A stretch of 64,000 bases of DNA from Distichodus sexfasciatus (Eukaryota; Chordata; Actinopteri; Characiformes; Distichodontidae). Positions 1 to 8,870 of the stretch are shown here, piece after piece (positions within the stretch are counted from its first letter, which is position 1; every line of letters begins with the position of its first letter). The notes below the pieces were generated by a model that saw only the letters and a program-made list of their open reading frames with translations, was not told the DNA's origin and did no database searches. The translations under genes and the position numbers were made by a program. The stretch spans positions 124,001 through 188,000 of the forward strand of contig JAVGVS010000310.1 in the NCBI GenBank assembly GCA_032718565.1. The letters are read 5' to 3'.

Positions 1-48
1 GTCAGCTCAAACATACTTTTACGCCAAAAAAACCCCAGTTTCGCCAAC

Positions 49-495
49 GAGGATTAGTTTAGGTGTGCTTGATTGATTGTGACAAACTACATAATCGACT
101 TAAAAATGCCAAACAAGTTACCAGAGATATCTTTTTCACATCAGAAAATCAGGTAACGTAAGCTGAGGTAACTGAGCAAGCTAATAACAACTTAACCACA
201 TAGTTTTCACTGTAAGAGGAGGCATATAACCCAATACCTTTGTCCAGTCTGATGTCTGGTGTTGTTGACGACTTGCAGATTTGGTGGATATTGGATGCAG
301 AGCTGCGGGGGAGCTCCTGCAGGCATCTACTATAAAACACCATTTGTTGAAAGTATTTGTGTAAAAAGTAACTACAGACAGAGAGGTGTCCCGCTATCTG
401 CAAATTTCTACTACGAAGAGTGATGTCACGCCGGAAGAGAAATCACTTGTTTAACGAACCTGGAAGTAATGTTGTGCATAAGGCCCATTCTGCAA
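49..495 (+). repeat. Unclassified interspersed repeat, copy 1
   Basis: This block matches 44619-44998 in the same orientation over most of its length. Shared landmarks include AGGTGTGCTTGATTGATTG near the left end, GTAAGAGGAGGCA in the middle and GAAAGTATTTGTGTAAAAAG toward the right. The two copies differ by many substitutions and small indels, so both are old. I see no terminal inverted repeat, poly(A) tail or coding potential, so the class is unknown. Confidence 0.7.
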
Positions 496-1104
496 AACGC
501 GGTGTAAATTTTTTAAAAGCAATTTTAACCACAGCAAAATATAATAAAAGTAACCTTATTTTTCTATCCTAACAATCAGATGATTAACTGAAGAAACAAT
601 TATTTGTTAATTGATGAGACTGAAATTTACATCATTTTTAATGCAGTTAAATGCCCTTTAAAATGGAAGTTCTAAAACTAAATAGGAGTTTTAAAAGTAA
701 ATTTTATAGGTTTTTACTTTTTTTCCCCCAGCAAAACAGTGGTGTGATGCCAAACCAACAGCAGACAAATGTCACAGGAAATGAGGTAGAGATGGAAATT
801 GAGGTTTGTATGTTAAATATGCTTAAGAGAAACAAATGTTGGTTTGCATTTTTGTTTAGAGCTTAAAACTAGGGCTAAAAACTGTCTGAACAACTAACAT
901 GTATCACATGAACTCTGCCTGAATGTAATCTAAGTACACTTAAACCATTTTTGAATTTTGTTAATTCATCAGAATGAGAGTCCTCAATTTTTTCTTAGTA
1001 TTAAGTGATGTTAACTCAGTTCTTTTATTAATACAAGCTGTCAGGTTTTACAGAGTAGCTACTTGCACACAAAGGGAATTTCAACAATAAATCAGCGTAA
1101 TTAG
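496..1104. other. AT-rich non-coding stretch, nothing recognised
   Basis: AT-rich unique-looking sequence. Only short open frames occur, with no codon bias or recognisable domain. I see no repeat boundary or structured element here. Confidence 0.5.
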
Positions 1105-1380
1105 GATTTGAGCACGGAGCTTTTTGGAGAGACCCCCATCGATAAGCAACAAAAAAAAAGTGGGGAGGGATTTCATCCCGACGAGAGGCCATAAAAGCGT
1201 CAGCCTTTTTAAAAGCGCTCAGCCACTTGATATTCAGCCGCTGCCATTGTCAATCTTCTGGGCCAAGAGATCGATAAATGACTTGGAGGAAAAGGAAAAC
1301 TTTACCCCGGGCTAGTGAATAATCGATGGCTCGCTCGGCCCGCCTAATTAAACTGCCACGTTAATATATCTTTCAGCCAA
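1105..1380. other. Candidate conserved non-coding block
   Basis: This block is higher in complexity and GC than its flanks and contains several homeodomain-type and ATCGAT motifs, for example ATCGATAA, AATCGATGG and CCTAATTAAAC. It matches no repeat elsewhere in the window. A regulatory role is inferred from composition and motif density only. Confidence 0.25.
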
Positions 1381-1768
1381 ACACAGCAAAAGAAGGAGAA
1401 ATAGTAGTAATATACAAGATCTAACAGATAACATTTGTGTAGAACGTAAAAATCGACGTGGATTTTTACAGGAAGTAATACAAGGCTAAAACTAGACTTA
1501 AATTTGATTTAGCTTGAACCTTTAAGGCAGCAATTAAACTTCCGTTTTTAAGTTGAACTTGACAGAATTTTGATCAGATAATCGTGTTAACATGCTTCAA
1601 CCTAAAACAATAATTTATGCAATTTTTAGTAACTTTAGTAGTTTTCGTTGTTGCAATTTAGGTCAGTGCTCAGAGATGAAAATGTGAAGATGACAGATTA
1701 AGTTAAAACTGTAAGTTTGAACTACAGCTATGTTTAAGAGATTTGAGTCTTGTTGATGGATGTATCCA

Positions 1769-2372
1769 GAGGTGTCAAAATTACACGAATTCTTCACTCA
1801 AGTAGAAATATAGATACATGTGTTTAAAAAGACTTACAAAAGTACAGGCTCTAAAACATACTAAAAGTATAAAAGTATAAAGTATCGTTACGAAGGACAA
1901 AACCAGCATTTTAGGGCAAAGCTGACTGGACTCCATGTCCAAGCGTTATGTAGAGGTCGAGCAGAGAAAAATAAAGCCACATGAATACTTAAAGCACCAC
2001 TGGCCATTACCATCTTTATACATGATGATCACCTCTATCCTAAACATATCATACAACAAATATTTATAGTGCTGTAAAGAGCGCTGTAGAAATAAAGCTC
2101 AACTTAACTGAAGTGATTTTGGTCAAGCTAAGCTTCTAACTGCACCGCAACCACAATATCATTTCCCACCGAGTTGCCACCTGCTTTTTCTCGTGCGCGC
2201 ACTTTCTCGTGCCCATCGTGTTGTGCATCGTGTGCAAAGACGAATACACCGATGGGACTGGTTTTTCTCTGCGTGTTTACTACATTTTTAAGCCTCAACT
2301 GATCAGTCAAGTTGTGTGGATGGCGCGCATTATTGATACGGAATAGTCAAGTAAAGTACAGATACCTGAAGC
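1769..2372 (+). mobile_element. Decayed non-autonomous hAT-like element
   Basis: The left end AGAGGTGTCAAAATTACAC followed by AAGTAGAAATATAGATAC, and the right end AAAGTACAGATACCTGAA, match from memory a common teleost non-autonomous hAT-like repeat of the 'aagtacagatacctgaaa' type. The outer right terminus is missing: the sequence passes directly into a SINE A tail at about 2373. A further right-end scrap of the same family lies at 5287-5345. Confidence 0.6.
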
Positions 2373-2510
2373 ACTGCTACCCAGGCGCTGCCGTTGTTAG
2401 CTGCCCACTGCTCCTTCACAGATGGATCAAATGCAGAGGTCACATTTTGTTGTGGTGCACTGTGTGGTGTGCTGTGGTGTGTTCATAATGATCAATAATA
2501 AGTCGCTTTC
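2373..2510 (+). repeat. SINE A (tRNA-derived), 3' fragment
   Basis: The 3' half of the commonest SINE in the window. It has the CTGCCCACTGCTCCTTCACA block, the TCAAATGCAGAGGTCACA block and the GTGCACTGTG...GTGTTCA tail. The tRNA-like head is absent. Confidence 0.75.
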
Positions 2511-2684
2511 ACATTTTAACGTCTTTGTGGTGGGGATTTCAGAAAGAGAGAGGCAACTGCCAACGTAGCACATTTTAAAATTCAGTATATTATCAGTTTA
2601 TTGGTTTAAAAGATATCAGTAACCATAAAAATGTAAAACATTGGTGCCATTAATTGTCCAGACTGATATAAAGTGACGTTACAG

Positions 2685-2746
2685 GATGTGCATTTTGGAT
2701 CGATGGTTGAATTGATATATCGATGTAGATCGTCGTATCGTTACAC
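2685..2746 (+). mobile_element. hAT-like right-end relic (GTTACACCCCTA end)
   Basis: It ends in TATCGTTACACCCCTA and matches the relic at 17885-17942 (ATGTATCATTACACCCTTA end), and in reverse the relics at 7803-7872 and 12654-12715. The common word is a TTGAATTRATWTATYGATGTAG-like core. It appears to be the terminus of one old family. Confidence 0.55.
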
Positions 2747-3349
2747 CCCTAAATAAAACCACACCCTCCCCGGTTTGTTCTTTCCTCCTTAAAATCGTTG
2801 GAACAGATTCTCTCCCCCTCAGCTTCTATCTCTCTCCAGAGATCTTTATTCCTCCCTCCATCCATCCCCCAACCATCTCCTCGCTTGTTACCCGTTCGGC
2901 CGGCCGGCCGGTATAAATATTAGTATGTATGAAGTGTGTAAATGAAGAGGCGCATAGTGCCGACGTCAGGGAGTTTGGGAGGGATTTTCGCCACGCTCTC
3001 GCTCCACTTCAGCCGCATACAGTCGCCCTCATCAATAAATTAGATATTAATGCTTCCTTCCTTCTTCTATGCTAATCCCAGGCCAGAAAAGCCACCATCT
3101 CAATCTGGAGAAAGATGTGGCGGGAAAGAGGGCGGGGGAGAAAAGCACTGTGTTGGTTTGACGTGCGTGAAAAACGAACAGAAATAGGATTCGGATGTCC
3201 TACAAGAGACTCTGATAGATAGATTTATCCTATGATCCTATATATATTTTTTTTACATAAATCATTCACGCCTCTTCTTTTCAGAGTGAACACAAACGTA
3301 AAATTTTTCATGTTTTGCCAAAAATTTTAATTTAAATTTAAGCATTAAA
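2747..3349. other. Unique stretch with CCGG run and TATA-like motif
   Basis: Pyrimidine-rich DNA (about 2760-2890) leads into a run of GGCCGGCCGGCCGG near 2898-2912, immediately followed by GTATAAATATTAG. No repeat is recognised. The TATA-like word next to a short CpG cluster could be a promoter core, but no downstream exon is visible, so this is only noted. Confidence 0.25.
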
Positions 3350-3476
3350 GAGATCAGAGGTGAACGAAAAGTACTGTTATACAGGAGCATAAATATTGTT
3401 TCTACATTGAATAAATTTATATTAAGGCAAAATTAGGCCGAAGTTTGAGTCTGGGCCAATACTGAATTTAAACATT

Positions 3477-4130
3477 TGTGACGGTCGCTCCGCCCACTCC
3501 TCATCGGCTGCGCTCCAGGCTTCCGGACTTCTGGCCAGGGTTTCTTTTTCACTCCCTCACTTTCCCACTAATTACATTACGGCCTTCACCCATTCCCCAA
3601 TCTCCTCTATCCTCTCTATTTAAGCCTCAGCCGATCCGGCAAGCATTTGTCTGTTCACACTTCCCCATTAGTGTGCTTGGTCCGTGTGCTGTTGGTTTTG
3701 ATCATCGTTTTATTTAGCTGTATCCTAATCTCGGTTTCGATGATTTTTTGTCTTTGTGCCTTTCAGCAGTCCCTGGCGTTACTGGACAAGTGTAACCCTT
3801 GAAGAGGCAGACTCGGGTTCACCCTTCTTCACAGTCCAGGACGGAAGCAGCTCCTCCTTCCTCCTTTTTCGGGACCACGCTGGAAGCACCACTTTTCCGT
3901 GACTGATTTCAGTTTGTTTTTCCTTCATTTGAACTGTTTTCCCATCAGTTGTTTTCATGGGCTCTGATTTCTCCCCCAGTAACGTTCCCGGGCTCCCCTC
4001 CTAGCCGGACTGTCTTTATGTTTTTTTCCCGTTTGGAGACCTCTGAAGTTACGGAAGGAGATTCCGGTTATTTTGGGTTTTGCAGATAACACCTTTTGCC
4101 TTTTGACCCTCTTCTGCCTAGGTCGTGACA
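3477..4130. mobile_element. Solo LTR with 5-bp target duplication
   Basis: The 654-bp block begins TGTGACGG and ends GTCGTGACA, the TG...CA form of long terminal repeats. It is flanked on both sides by ACATT (3472-3476 and 4131-4135), a perfect 5-bp duplication. A TATA-like CTATTTAA lies at about 3616, consistent with an LTR promoter. No internal retroelement sequence, primer-binding site or second LTR is present, so it is a solo LTR left by recombination. The 5-bp duplication fits Ty3/Gypsy or some retroviral elements; the class cannot be settled here. No coding content. Confidence 0.8.
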
Positions 4131-4237
4131 ACATTTAACAGGATTAAAAAGCAAAATCAAAGTAATGGGGGTGCCAATGAAGAACAACATATTACCTTCA
4201 TTTGACATATGCTATAAATATTTTTTAAAGCAGTAAG

Positions 4238-4238
4238 G

Positions 4239-4286
<48 letters not shown>

Positions 4287-4305
4287 CATATGTATATATA
4301 TATGA
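4238..4305. repeat. (AT)n microsatellite
   Basis: A long TA dinucleotide run with interruptions (CATACATATG) lies inside duplication copy A. It probably expanded after duplication, because copy B has only a short ATATATA at the matching place. Confidence 0.9.
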
Positions 4306-4375
4306 GGTGTGGCTCAAAACTTGACGTGATTAAATCACATCATCTGAGCGCATATAGGTACAGTTAGTAGCTTTG

Positions 4376-4590
4376 TGGCAGTTGGTAGTGTGACGCTAAG
4401 GGAGCTGGCCCTGTGATTCAAGTGCCAGACTGGTAAAGGTACCACTGAGGTACTCATGAGAAAGGTACCCTAAAGCTGCCCACTGCTCATTCACCGATGG
4501 GTCAAATGCAGAGGTCACATTTCATTGTGGTGCACCGTGAGCTGTGCTGTGGTGTGTTCACAATGACAAATAATCATCCAAACTCAAACT
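4376..4590 (+). repeat. SINE A, near full length
   Basis: It has the tRNA-like head beginning GGCAGTTGGTAG, a middle block GGTACTCATGAG, then GGGTCAAATGCAGAGGTCAC and the tail TTCACAATGACAAATAATCA. The B-box region is degraded (CAAGTGCCAGAC). Confidence 0.85.
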
Positions 4591-4652
4591 CATTTAAATA
4601 CAGAATTTTTAAAACTAGGACTGATTTTTGAGCGAAAATGAGCACATCCTAC

Positions 4653-4855
4653 AATGCACCACAACGAAATGTGACCTCTGCATTTGACCCATCTGTGAAG
4701 GACCTATGAAATGTGCAGCACCTGGGAAGTAGTGCTTGGGGACGGTACTTTAATGAGTACCTCGGAGGTACCTTTACCGGTCCGGGATCCAAATCAATGA
4801 TCTTCCGATCACGGAGCGAACTCCCTAACCAATATGCTAAAAACAGCCTCAACTG
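4653..4855 (-). repeat. SINE A, reverse orientation
   Basis: Reverse complement of the SINE A consensus: GTGACCTCTGCATTTGACCC, then GTGCTTGGGGAC, then TTCCGATCACGG and TAACCAATATGCTA. It sits 62 bases from the preceding + copy, so the two form a head-out inverted pair. Confidence 0.85.
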
Positions 4856-5158
4856 ATTAAGATATCTATAGTTTTTAAAAATGTAACAACATAAAAAAAC
4901 ATGAAAACATCAGGCCTATTTGAAAGTAAAACATGAAGAACATATGTCTACTAATCCATAACTATGTACGTTTTGATGTTACTTTTATTGATATAAAGTG
5001 AAAATTTCCAGAATGCTTTGTCATATTTTTTTCCTAATTCCTTCTCTAGTATTTGTTTGTATTTTGTTATTCTTGAGAAACAAATGCCTTCACATTAATA
5101 TTTTCATAAGTATAACGTGTCTTTCGAAAGTTGCAGAGTAAAGCTTTAAAAAACATAA

Positions 5159-5284
5159 AGGGCTGGTTTCATGCTCATCGATTAAGCCTAGCCTTGAGCT
5201 AAATTGTAGTACCAATAGAGATTTACCATTCAGATTTAAAACTAGTTTAGGACTAAGCTTAATCCTTGACAGGAAAATTGCCCC
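5159..5284. mobile_element. Foldback MITE (GGGCTGGTTTC...GCCCC)
   Basis: The left end GGGCTGGTTTC...GATTAAGCCTAG pairs in reverse with the right end TAAGCTTAATCC...AAATTGCCCC. It resembles a short palindromic teleost repeat known from memory as the 'ggcttaatccctgtc' type. A half copy is at 20213-20262. Confidence 0.6.
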
Positions 5285-5286
5285 TT

Positions 5287-5345
5287 AAAGTACAGATACT
5301 CGAAAAACATATGTGAGTACAGTACTCGTATTTATTTTGTTGCTC
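5287..5345 (+). mobile_element. hAT-like right-end scrap
   Basis: Contains TTAAAGTACAGATACTCGAA and GAGTACAGTACTCGTA, matching the right end of the family at 1769-2372. Too short and decayed for boundaries. Confidence 0.4.
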
Positions 5346-5774
5346 TCTACGAACACAAAGTTCAAAAATTTTACGTTACGCTAGGATTTGCATGTGTCAC
5401 TTTCAAACACAAGTACGCGTGCACACACACACAGTGTCATTAGTACAATGCCTGACGTTAGCATTAGCGTCCCCCGCGCTGCACCTACAAAGCGTAGCGA
5501 GGTTAATTATAGTACAGAGCGACTTCACAACCTACGAATCAGCAAGACCGTAAGTGGGGTAAATGCCCGCTTTTCTAAAAAGCTGCACCAACCAGCAAAT
5601 TTGAGATTCACCTCTCACACACACTTACACACACTCGTAAATACTTCTTTAAAAAGCGCTGTGCAAAAACCCCCCGTAAACTACATTGGCCTGGCTTACG
5701 TTGTTCTCTAAAATGAAGCTTGATCCCAAGCTAACAGGCAATCGAGGTGGTGTTTACACTGTTTCTTTACTAAA
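5346..5774. other. Unique stretch with short (AC) runs
   Basis: An open frame of 107 codons (5388-5711) runs through (AC)-rich sequence. It has no recognisable domain and no splice context, so I treat it as non-coding. Confidence 0.4.
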
Positions 5775-6396
5775 GAGACCAGTGGTGGAGAAAAAAGTAC
5801 TGCCAAATGGGAGCATAAATATTTTTTCTGCACTGAATAAATTTACATACAAGAGAAAATTGTGGGCCCATACCAATGTGAGTTCATTAAAAATTTACTC
5901 ACATTGGTCAATAATATCAGCTCTCCAATACAGAGGCTGAACGATATAATGGAGAGATGATATTATCACCCAATGTGAGTTAATGTTTTAGGAAAATGAG
6001 ACAGTAGATATTGATTTGTGATTTACTGCAATATGCGCCAACATGTTAATCTATTTCTCAAGTCTAAAAGCATAAGTTCAAATATTTCTAGCTCTTTGAT
6101 AGCCAAATATATAAAAAATGAGGTGTGGCTCAAAACTTGACTCATTAAATCACACCATTAGAGATTTTTTTAAAATTCACACGGATTCAGATATTTGTCA
6201 TTTTTGGAAAATGTAATAACATAAAAAAATGAAAAAGTCTGGCCTCTTTGGAAGTAAAAGTAAAAAACTAAAGAACTTTACAACATATTCGTTGCTATTT
6301 CAAAAATATAACATTTTTCCTTAAAGCCATAACCATGTACCATAGTTACAAATGTCGTTGTTGAATAAGTGTAATAAAATGTTACATTTCTATCAT
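5775..6396 (+). repeat. Local duplication, copy B
   Basis: Counterpart of 3350-4990 without the LTR or SINE insertions. It includes an inverted-repeat cluster at 5872-5980 that copy A does not obviously retain. It ends against SINE A at 6397. Confidence 0.6.
5872..5980. repeat. Stem-loop cluster built on ACCAATGTGAGT
   Basis: ACCAATGTGAGT at 5872-5883 is followed by its perfect reverse complement at 5897-5908 with a 13-base loop. A third, near-identical copy in the forward direction lies at about 5969-5980. In addition, the segment around 5905-5930 (AATAATATCA, CTCTCC) is complementary to 5949-5972 (GGAGAG, TGATATTAT). Two alternative hairpins are therefore possible. Confidence 0.75.
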
Positions 6397-6645
6397 GGGG
6401 ACAGTTGGTAGCGTAACGGTTTGGGTGTTCGCCTTGTGATCAGAAGGTCGCCGGTTCAAATTCCAGGATGGGTAAAGGTATCAGTGAGGTACTCATGAGC
6501 ACGGTACCGTGCCCAAGCACTGCCCATATTAGCTGCCCTCTGCTCCTTCACAGATGGGTCAAATGCAGAGGTCATATTTTGTTGTGGTGCACTGTGTGCT
6601 GTGCAGTGATGTGTTCACAATGACAAGGAATCACTCACTTTCATG
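6397..6645 (+). repeat. SINE A, full length (reference copy)
   Basis: The best-preserved copy. The tRNA-like head begins ACAGTTGGTAGCGTAACGG with a good B-box CCGGTTCAAATTCC, then GGTACTCATGAGCACGGTAC, AGCTGCCCTCTGCTCCTTCA, GGGTCAAATGCAGAGGTCA, GTGCACTGTGTGCTGTGC and the tail CACAATGACAAGGAATCACT. The internal RNA polymerase III promoter boxes support tRNA origin. Confidence 0.9.
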
Positions 6646-6669
6646 ATTCAGAACCTGGCTTATTAACCA

Positions 6670-6803
6670 GGGGTAGTTGGAATTGTAACATTAGGGAGTA
6701 GACCCTGTGGTCGGTGGCCCCACTGCTGCTTCGCGGATGGGTCAAATATAGAGGTCAGTGTGTGCTGTGCTATGGTGTGTTTCCAATGATAAAATCACTT
6801 ATT
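6670..6803 (+). repeat. SINE A, internally deleted
   Basis: The head (GGGTAGTTGG, CCCTGTGGTCGG) joins directly to the 3' half (CCACTGCTGCTTCGC, GGGTCAAATATAGAGGTCA, tail CAATGATAAAATCACTT). The middle block is missing. It lies 24 bases downstream of the previous copy. Confidence 0.75.
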
Positions 6804-7180
6804 TTCACTCAGTTTCATGTCTCATTTTAATTCTAAAAAGGTCTATGTGTGTTATTAAACTGTCGAATTGCTCACAACTGCATAGTTGTAATGATGAATT
6901 TTTTAAATAATCCACATTATTATCAAGCATAAAATAATGATCTTGTGTGGATCTACAGAGTTCTGGAGTTTAATAAAGTACAAAGTCTCGCATACATTTT
7001 TGGATATTGCATGAGGCCGGTTGGAGATTATGAAGGTTGGGAGAAAAATTAAATAAAAAATAAAGCTTCCTTTTCTCCTATTGTAGCCCCAACTTCCCCT
7101 TTTTGTTAAGGGGCCTGAGCACTGGAGCTTGCACAGTCTAATTTCACAGAAGTGTGTATGAGTGCATGTATAAGCATTTG
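6804..7180. other. AT-rich non-coding stretch, nothing recognised
   Basis: Low-GC sequence without a recognised repeat, structure or open frame of note. Confidence 0.4.
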
Positions 7181-7181
7181 G

Positions 7182-7210
7182 GGTGTGTGTGTGTGTGTGT
7201 GTGTGTGTGA
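7182..7210. repeat. (GT)n microsatellite
   Basis: About 13-14 GT units in a row; a typical vertebrate dinucleotide microsatellite. Confidence 0.95.
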
Positions 7211-7503
7211 GACTAGAAGCTGGTCATTTTGATGTATTTAATTCTGGGATGACTGGATTTTTTCATTTCATGCCTGATAAGATCGGGGGAACAGGTGAAC
7301 ACCGGCACCCCCTCCATGATCTTTTCACGGGCAAACACCAATCAATTTCCACGAATCGAGCACAGCGCAGGTACAATTACACCCCCGATGAGAATGAAAT
7401 CCCCCAACCGATCTTTTTGCTGAATTAGTAGCCAATTTGGTTTGAAATCTAATGAAACAGGGGACGATGGTGGAGATTTTCATGTGGAAGTAAGGCCACT
7501 TAG
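7211..7503. other. Candidate conserved non-coding block
   Basis: Unique sequence of mixed composition with motifs such as CAATCAATTTCC and GAATTAGTAGCCAATTTGG. It matches nothing else in the window. Function is inferred only from composition. Confidence 0.25.
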
Positions 7504-8462
7504 TAGGGATGTAATGATATATCGATCATCAATACAACGATCAAAGGTATCGATATGGACATTTGTGTAAGATTCACCTGGAACGAAGTTTAGATTTTTT
7601 TAATAAAACTTTTACAAAGTCTGCATTGAGAAATAAAATACAATATAAAAGTGAAATGAAAAGAAATCACCTGATCACATCTGGCTTGTTGGGGTGATAT
7701 GGCATGAAAAGGTCATCTGTGATCACGGTGGTGCAGCAATTTTGGATCAAACTTTCCTCATTCTTTAATTAATAAGATGCTAAGAATTGAGTTGTAATCG
7801 CTAAGGGTGTAATGACACAGCGATCTACAGTGATACATTAGCACTGATCTGAAATGAAAATCAAACATCATATTGTAATACCACCTTATGTTGAACAAGA
7901 GAACTGCTTTTGTTAAAAGACAAGGTTTTGTTTAATGTGTGACTGAGCTCAGAAATAAAAATGCCCAATTATATTTTAGTTGCTTCTTGTGAATTGATAT
8001 TAAAGGAAGCGATGAGCTTTGAAGAATGTTGAGAAATCATTGTATGTAATAGAACTGTTTCACTCCTAATTTGAGGAATGACTCCCACCATCTTCCCTAG
8101 TGGATCACAAGATATCACAAAGTCTCATATGATATGATTTTGATTTGATATGATTCTTGAACAAATTATATGATATGGTACAATATCACCTGCAGAATTA
8201 ACCCCGTAACTTCCACTGATATCAAATCACAAAAAGCAACTACAAAATCATTTGAACATTTTTATTCCTGAGCTTAACCACACATTGAAATTAAAAAGAC
8301 AAAAACTTATCCCTTAATAAAAATAGACCTCTTGATCCATAAAAAAGTGAGGTTACGACATTCTTGATGTCTGATTGATGTTTACATATTGGATCAATTT
8401 TGTGTGCTCATTGATCCTTGAGTCAATATATCGATAGAGCTCGATGTATTATTTCAACTCTA
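7504..8462. mobile_element. Cluster of decayed hAT-like relics
   Basis: The left end TAGGGATGTAATGATATATC and the right end CGATGTATTATTTCAACTCTA are approximate inverted repeats. A second left-type end, AAGGGTGTAATGACACAGCG, starts at 7803. The interior is AT-rich with GATATGATT-type repeats (8100-8180). No target duplication is seen at the outer ends, so the boundaries may belong to different insertions. Confidence 0.45.
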
Positions 8463-8870
8463 GTAAAATGCTGCTGTGTGGAAAGCCTCCAGCGTGTTTT
8501 GTACACTTTAAAACTCCAGCATTAAAAAAGTTCCTGGTGAAAGGAGGGACAAATTTAACGCGCGGAATCTCCAAATGTTTGCCCCTCGGAGAGCGCAGCG
8601 GCTTTTCTAATCCGAGTCGGCCGACTGCTCCCGCTGAGTCGGGCAATAAAAGCTCGGGGAAATGCCCGGGTGTTTACCCACCACCATCTGGTGCATGGAG
8701 GAGAGCACGGAGGAGTAAATTAGGGAAGAACGAGGGGATTTCAGCATTAACGCTAAAACTTCACCCTTAATCTCGGCCAATTTTCTGCAGCTCGCTTGTC
8801 TTGCGCCGACTTTAACACCGCCGCGAGTAAGATGTTTTTAAGCGTGTCAGGTGTCATTAAAACCAGAAAA
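8463..8870. other. Candidate conserved non-coding block, CpG-richer
   Basis: GC rises sharply (GCGCGGAATC, GGAGAGCGCAGCGGC, CTCGGGGAAATGCCCGGG). Frames of 108 codons on + and 65 on - overlap here on opposite strands, the pattern expected by chance in stop-poor GC-rich DNA. No exon is recognised. Confidence 0.3.

Larger units (their letters stand above)
3350..4990 (+). repeat. Local duplication, copy A (interrupted by LTR and SINEs)
   Basis: Segments 3350-3445, 4299-4345 and 4860-4990 align in order with 5775-5868, 6117-6165 and 6188-6390. Shared words include GGAGCATAAATATT, GAGGTGTGGCTCAAAACTTG and ACATAAAAAAA. Offsets between the copies shrink from about 2425 to 1817 to 1328 bases. The solo LTR accounts for most of the first step, and the two SINEs for most of the second. 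An old unclassified mobile element present twice is the alternative. Confidence 0.6.

Noticed and set aside
6397..6470. Functional tRNA gene
   Set aside because: The A- and B-box-like words belong to SINE heads repeated through the window; the cloverleaf is not intact and the SINE body follows directly.
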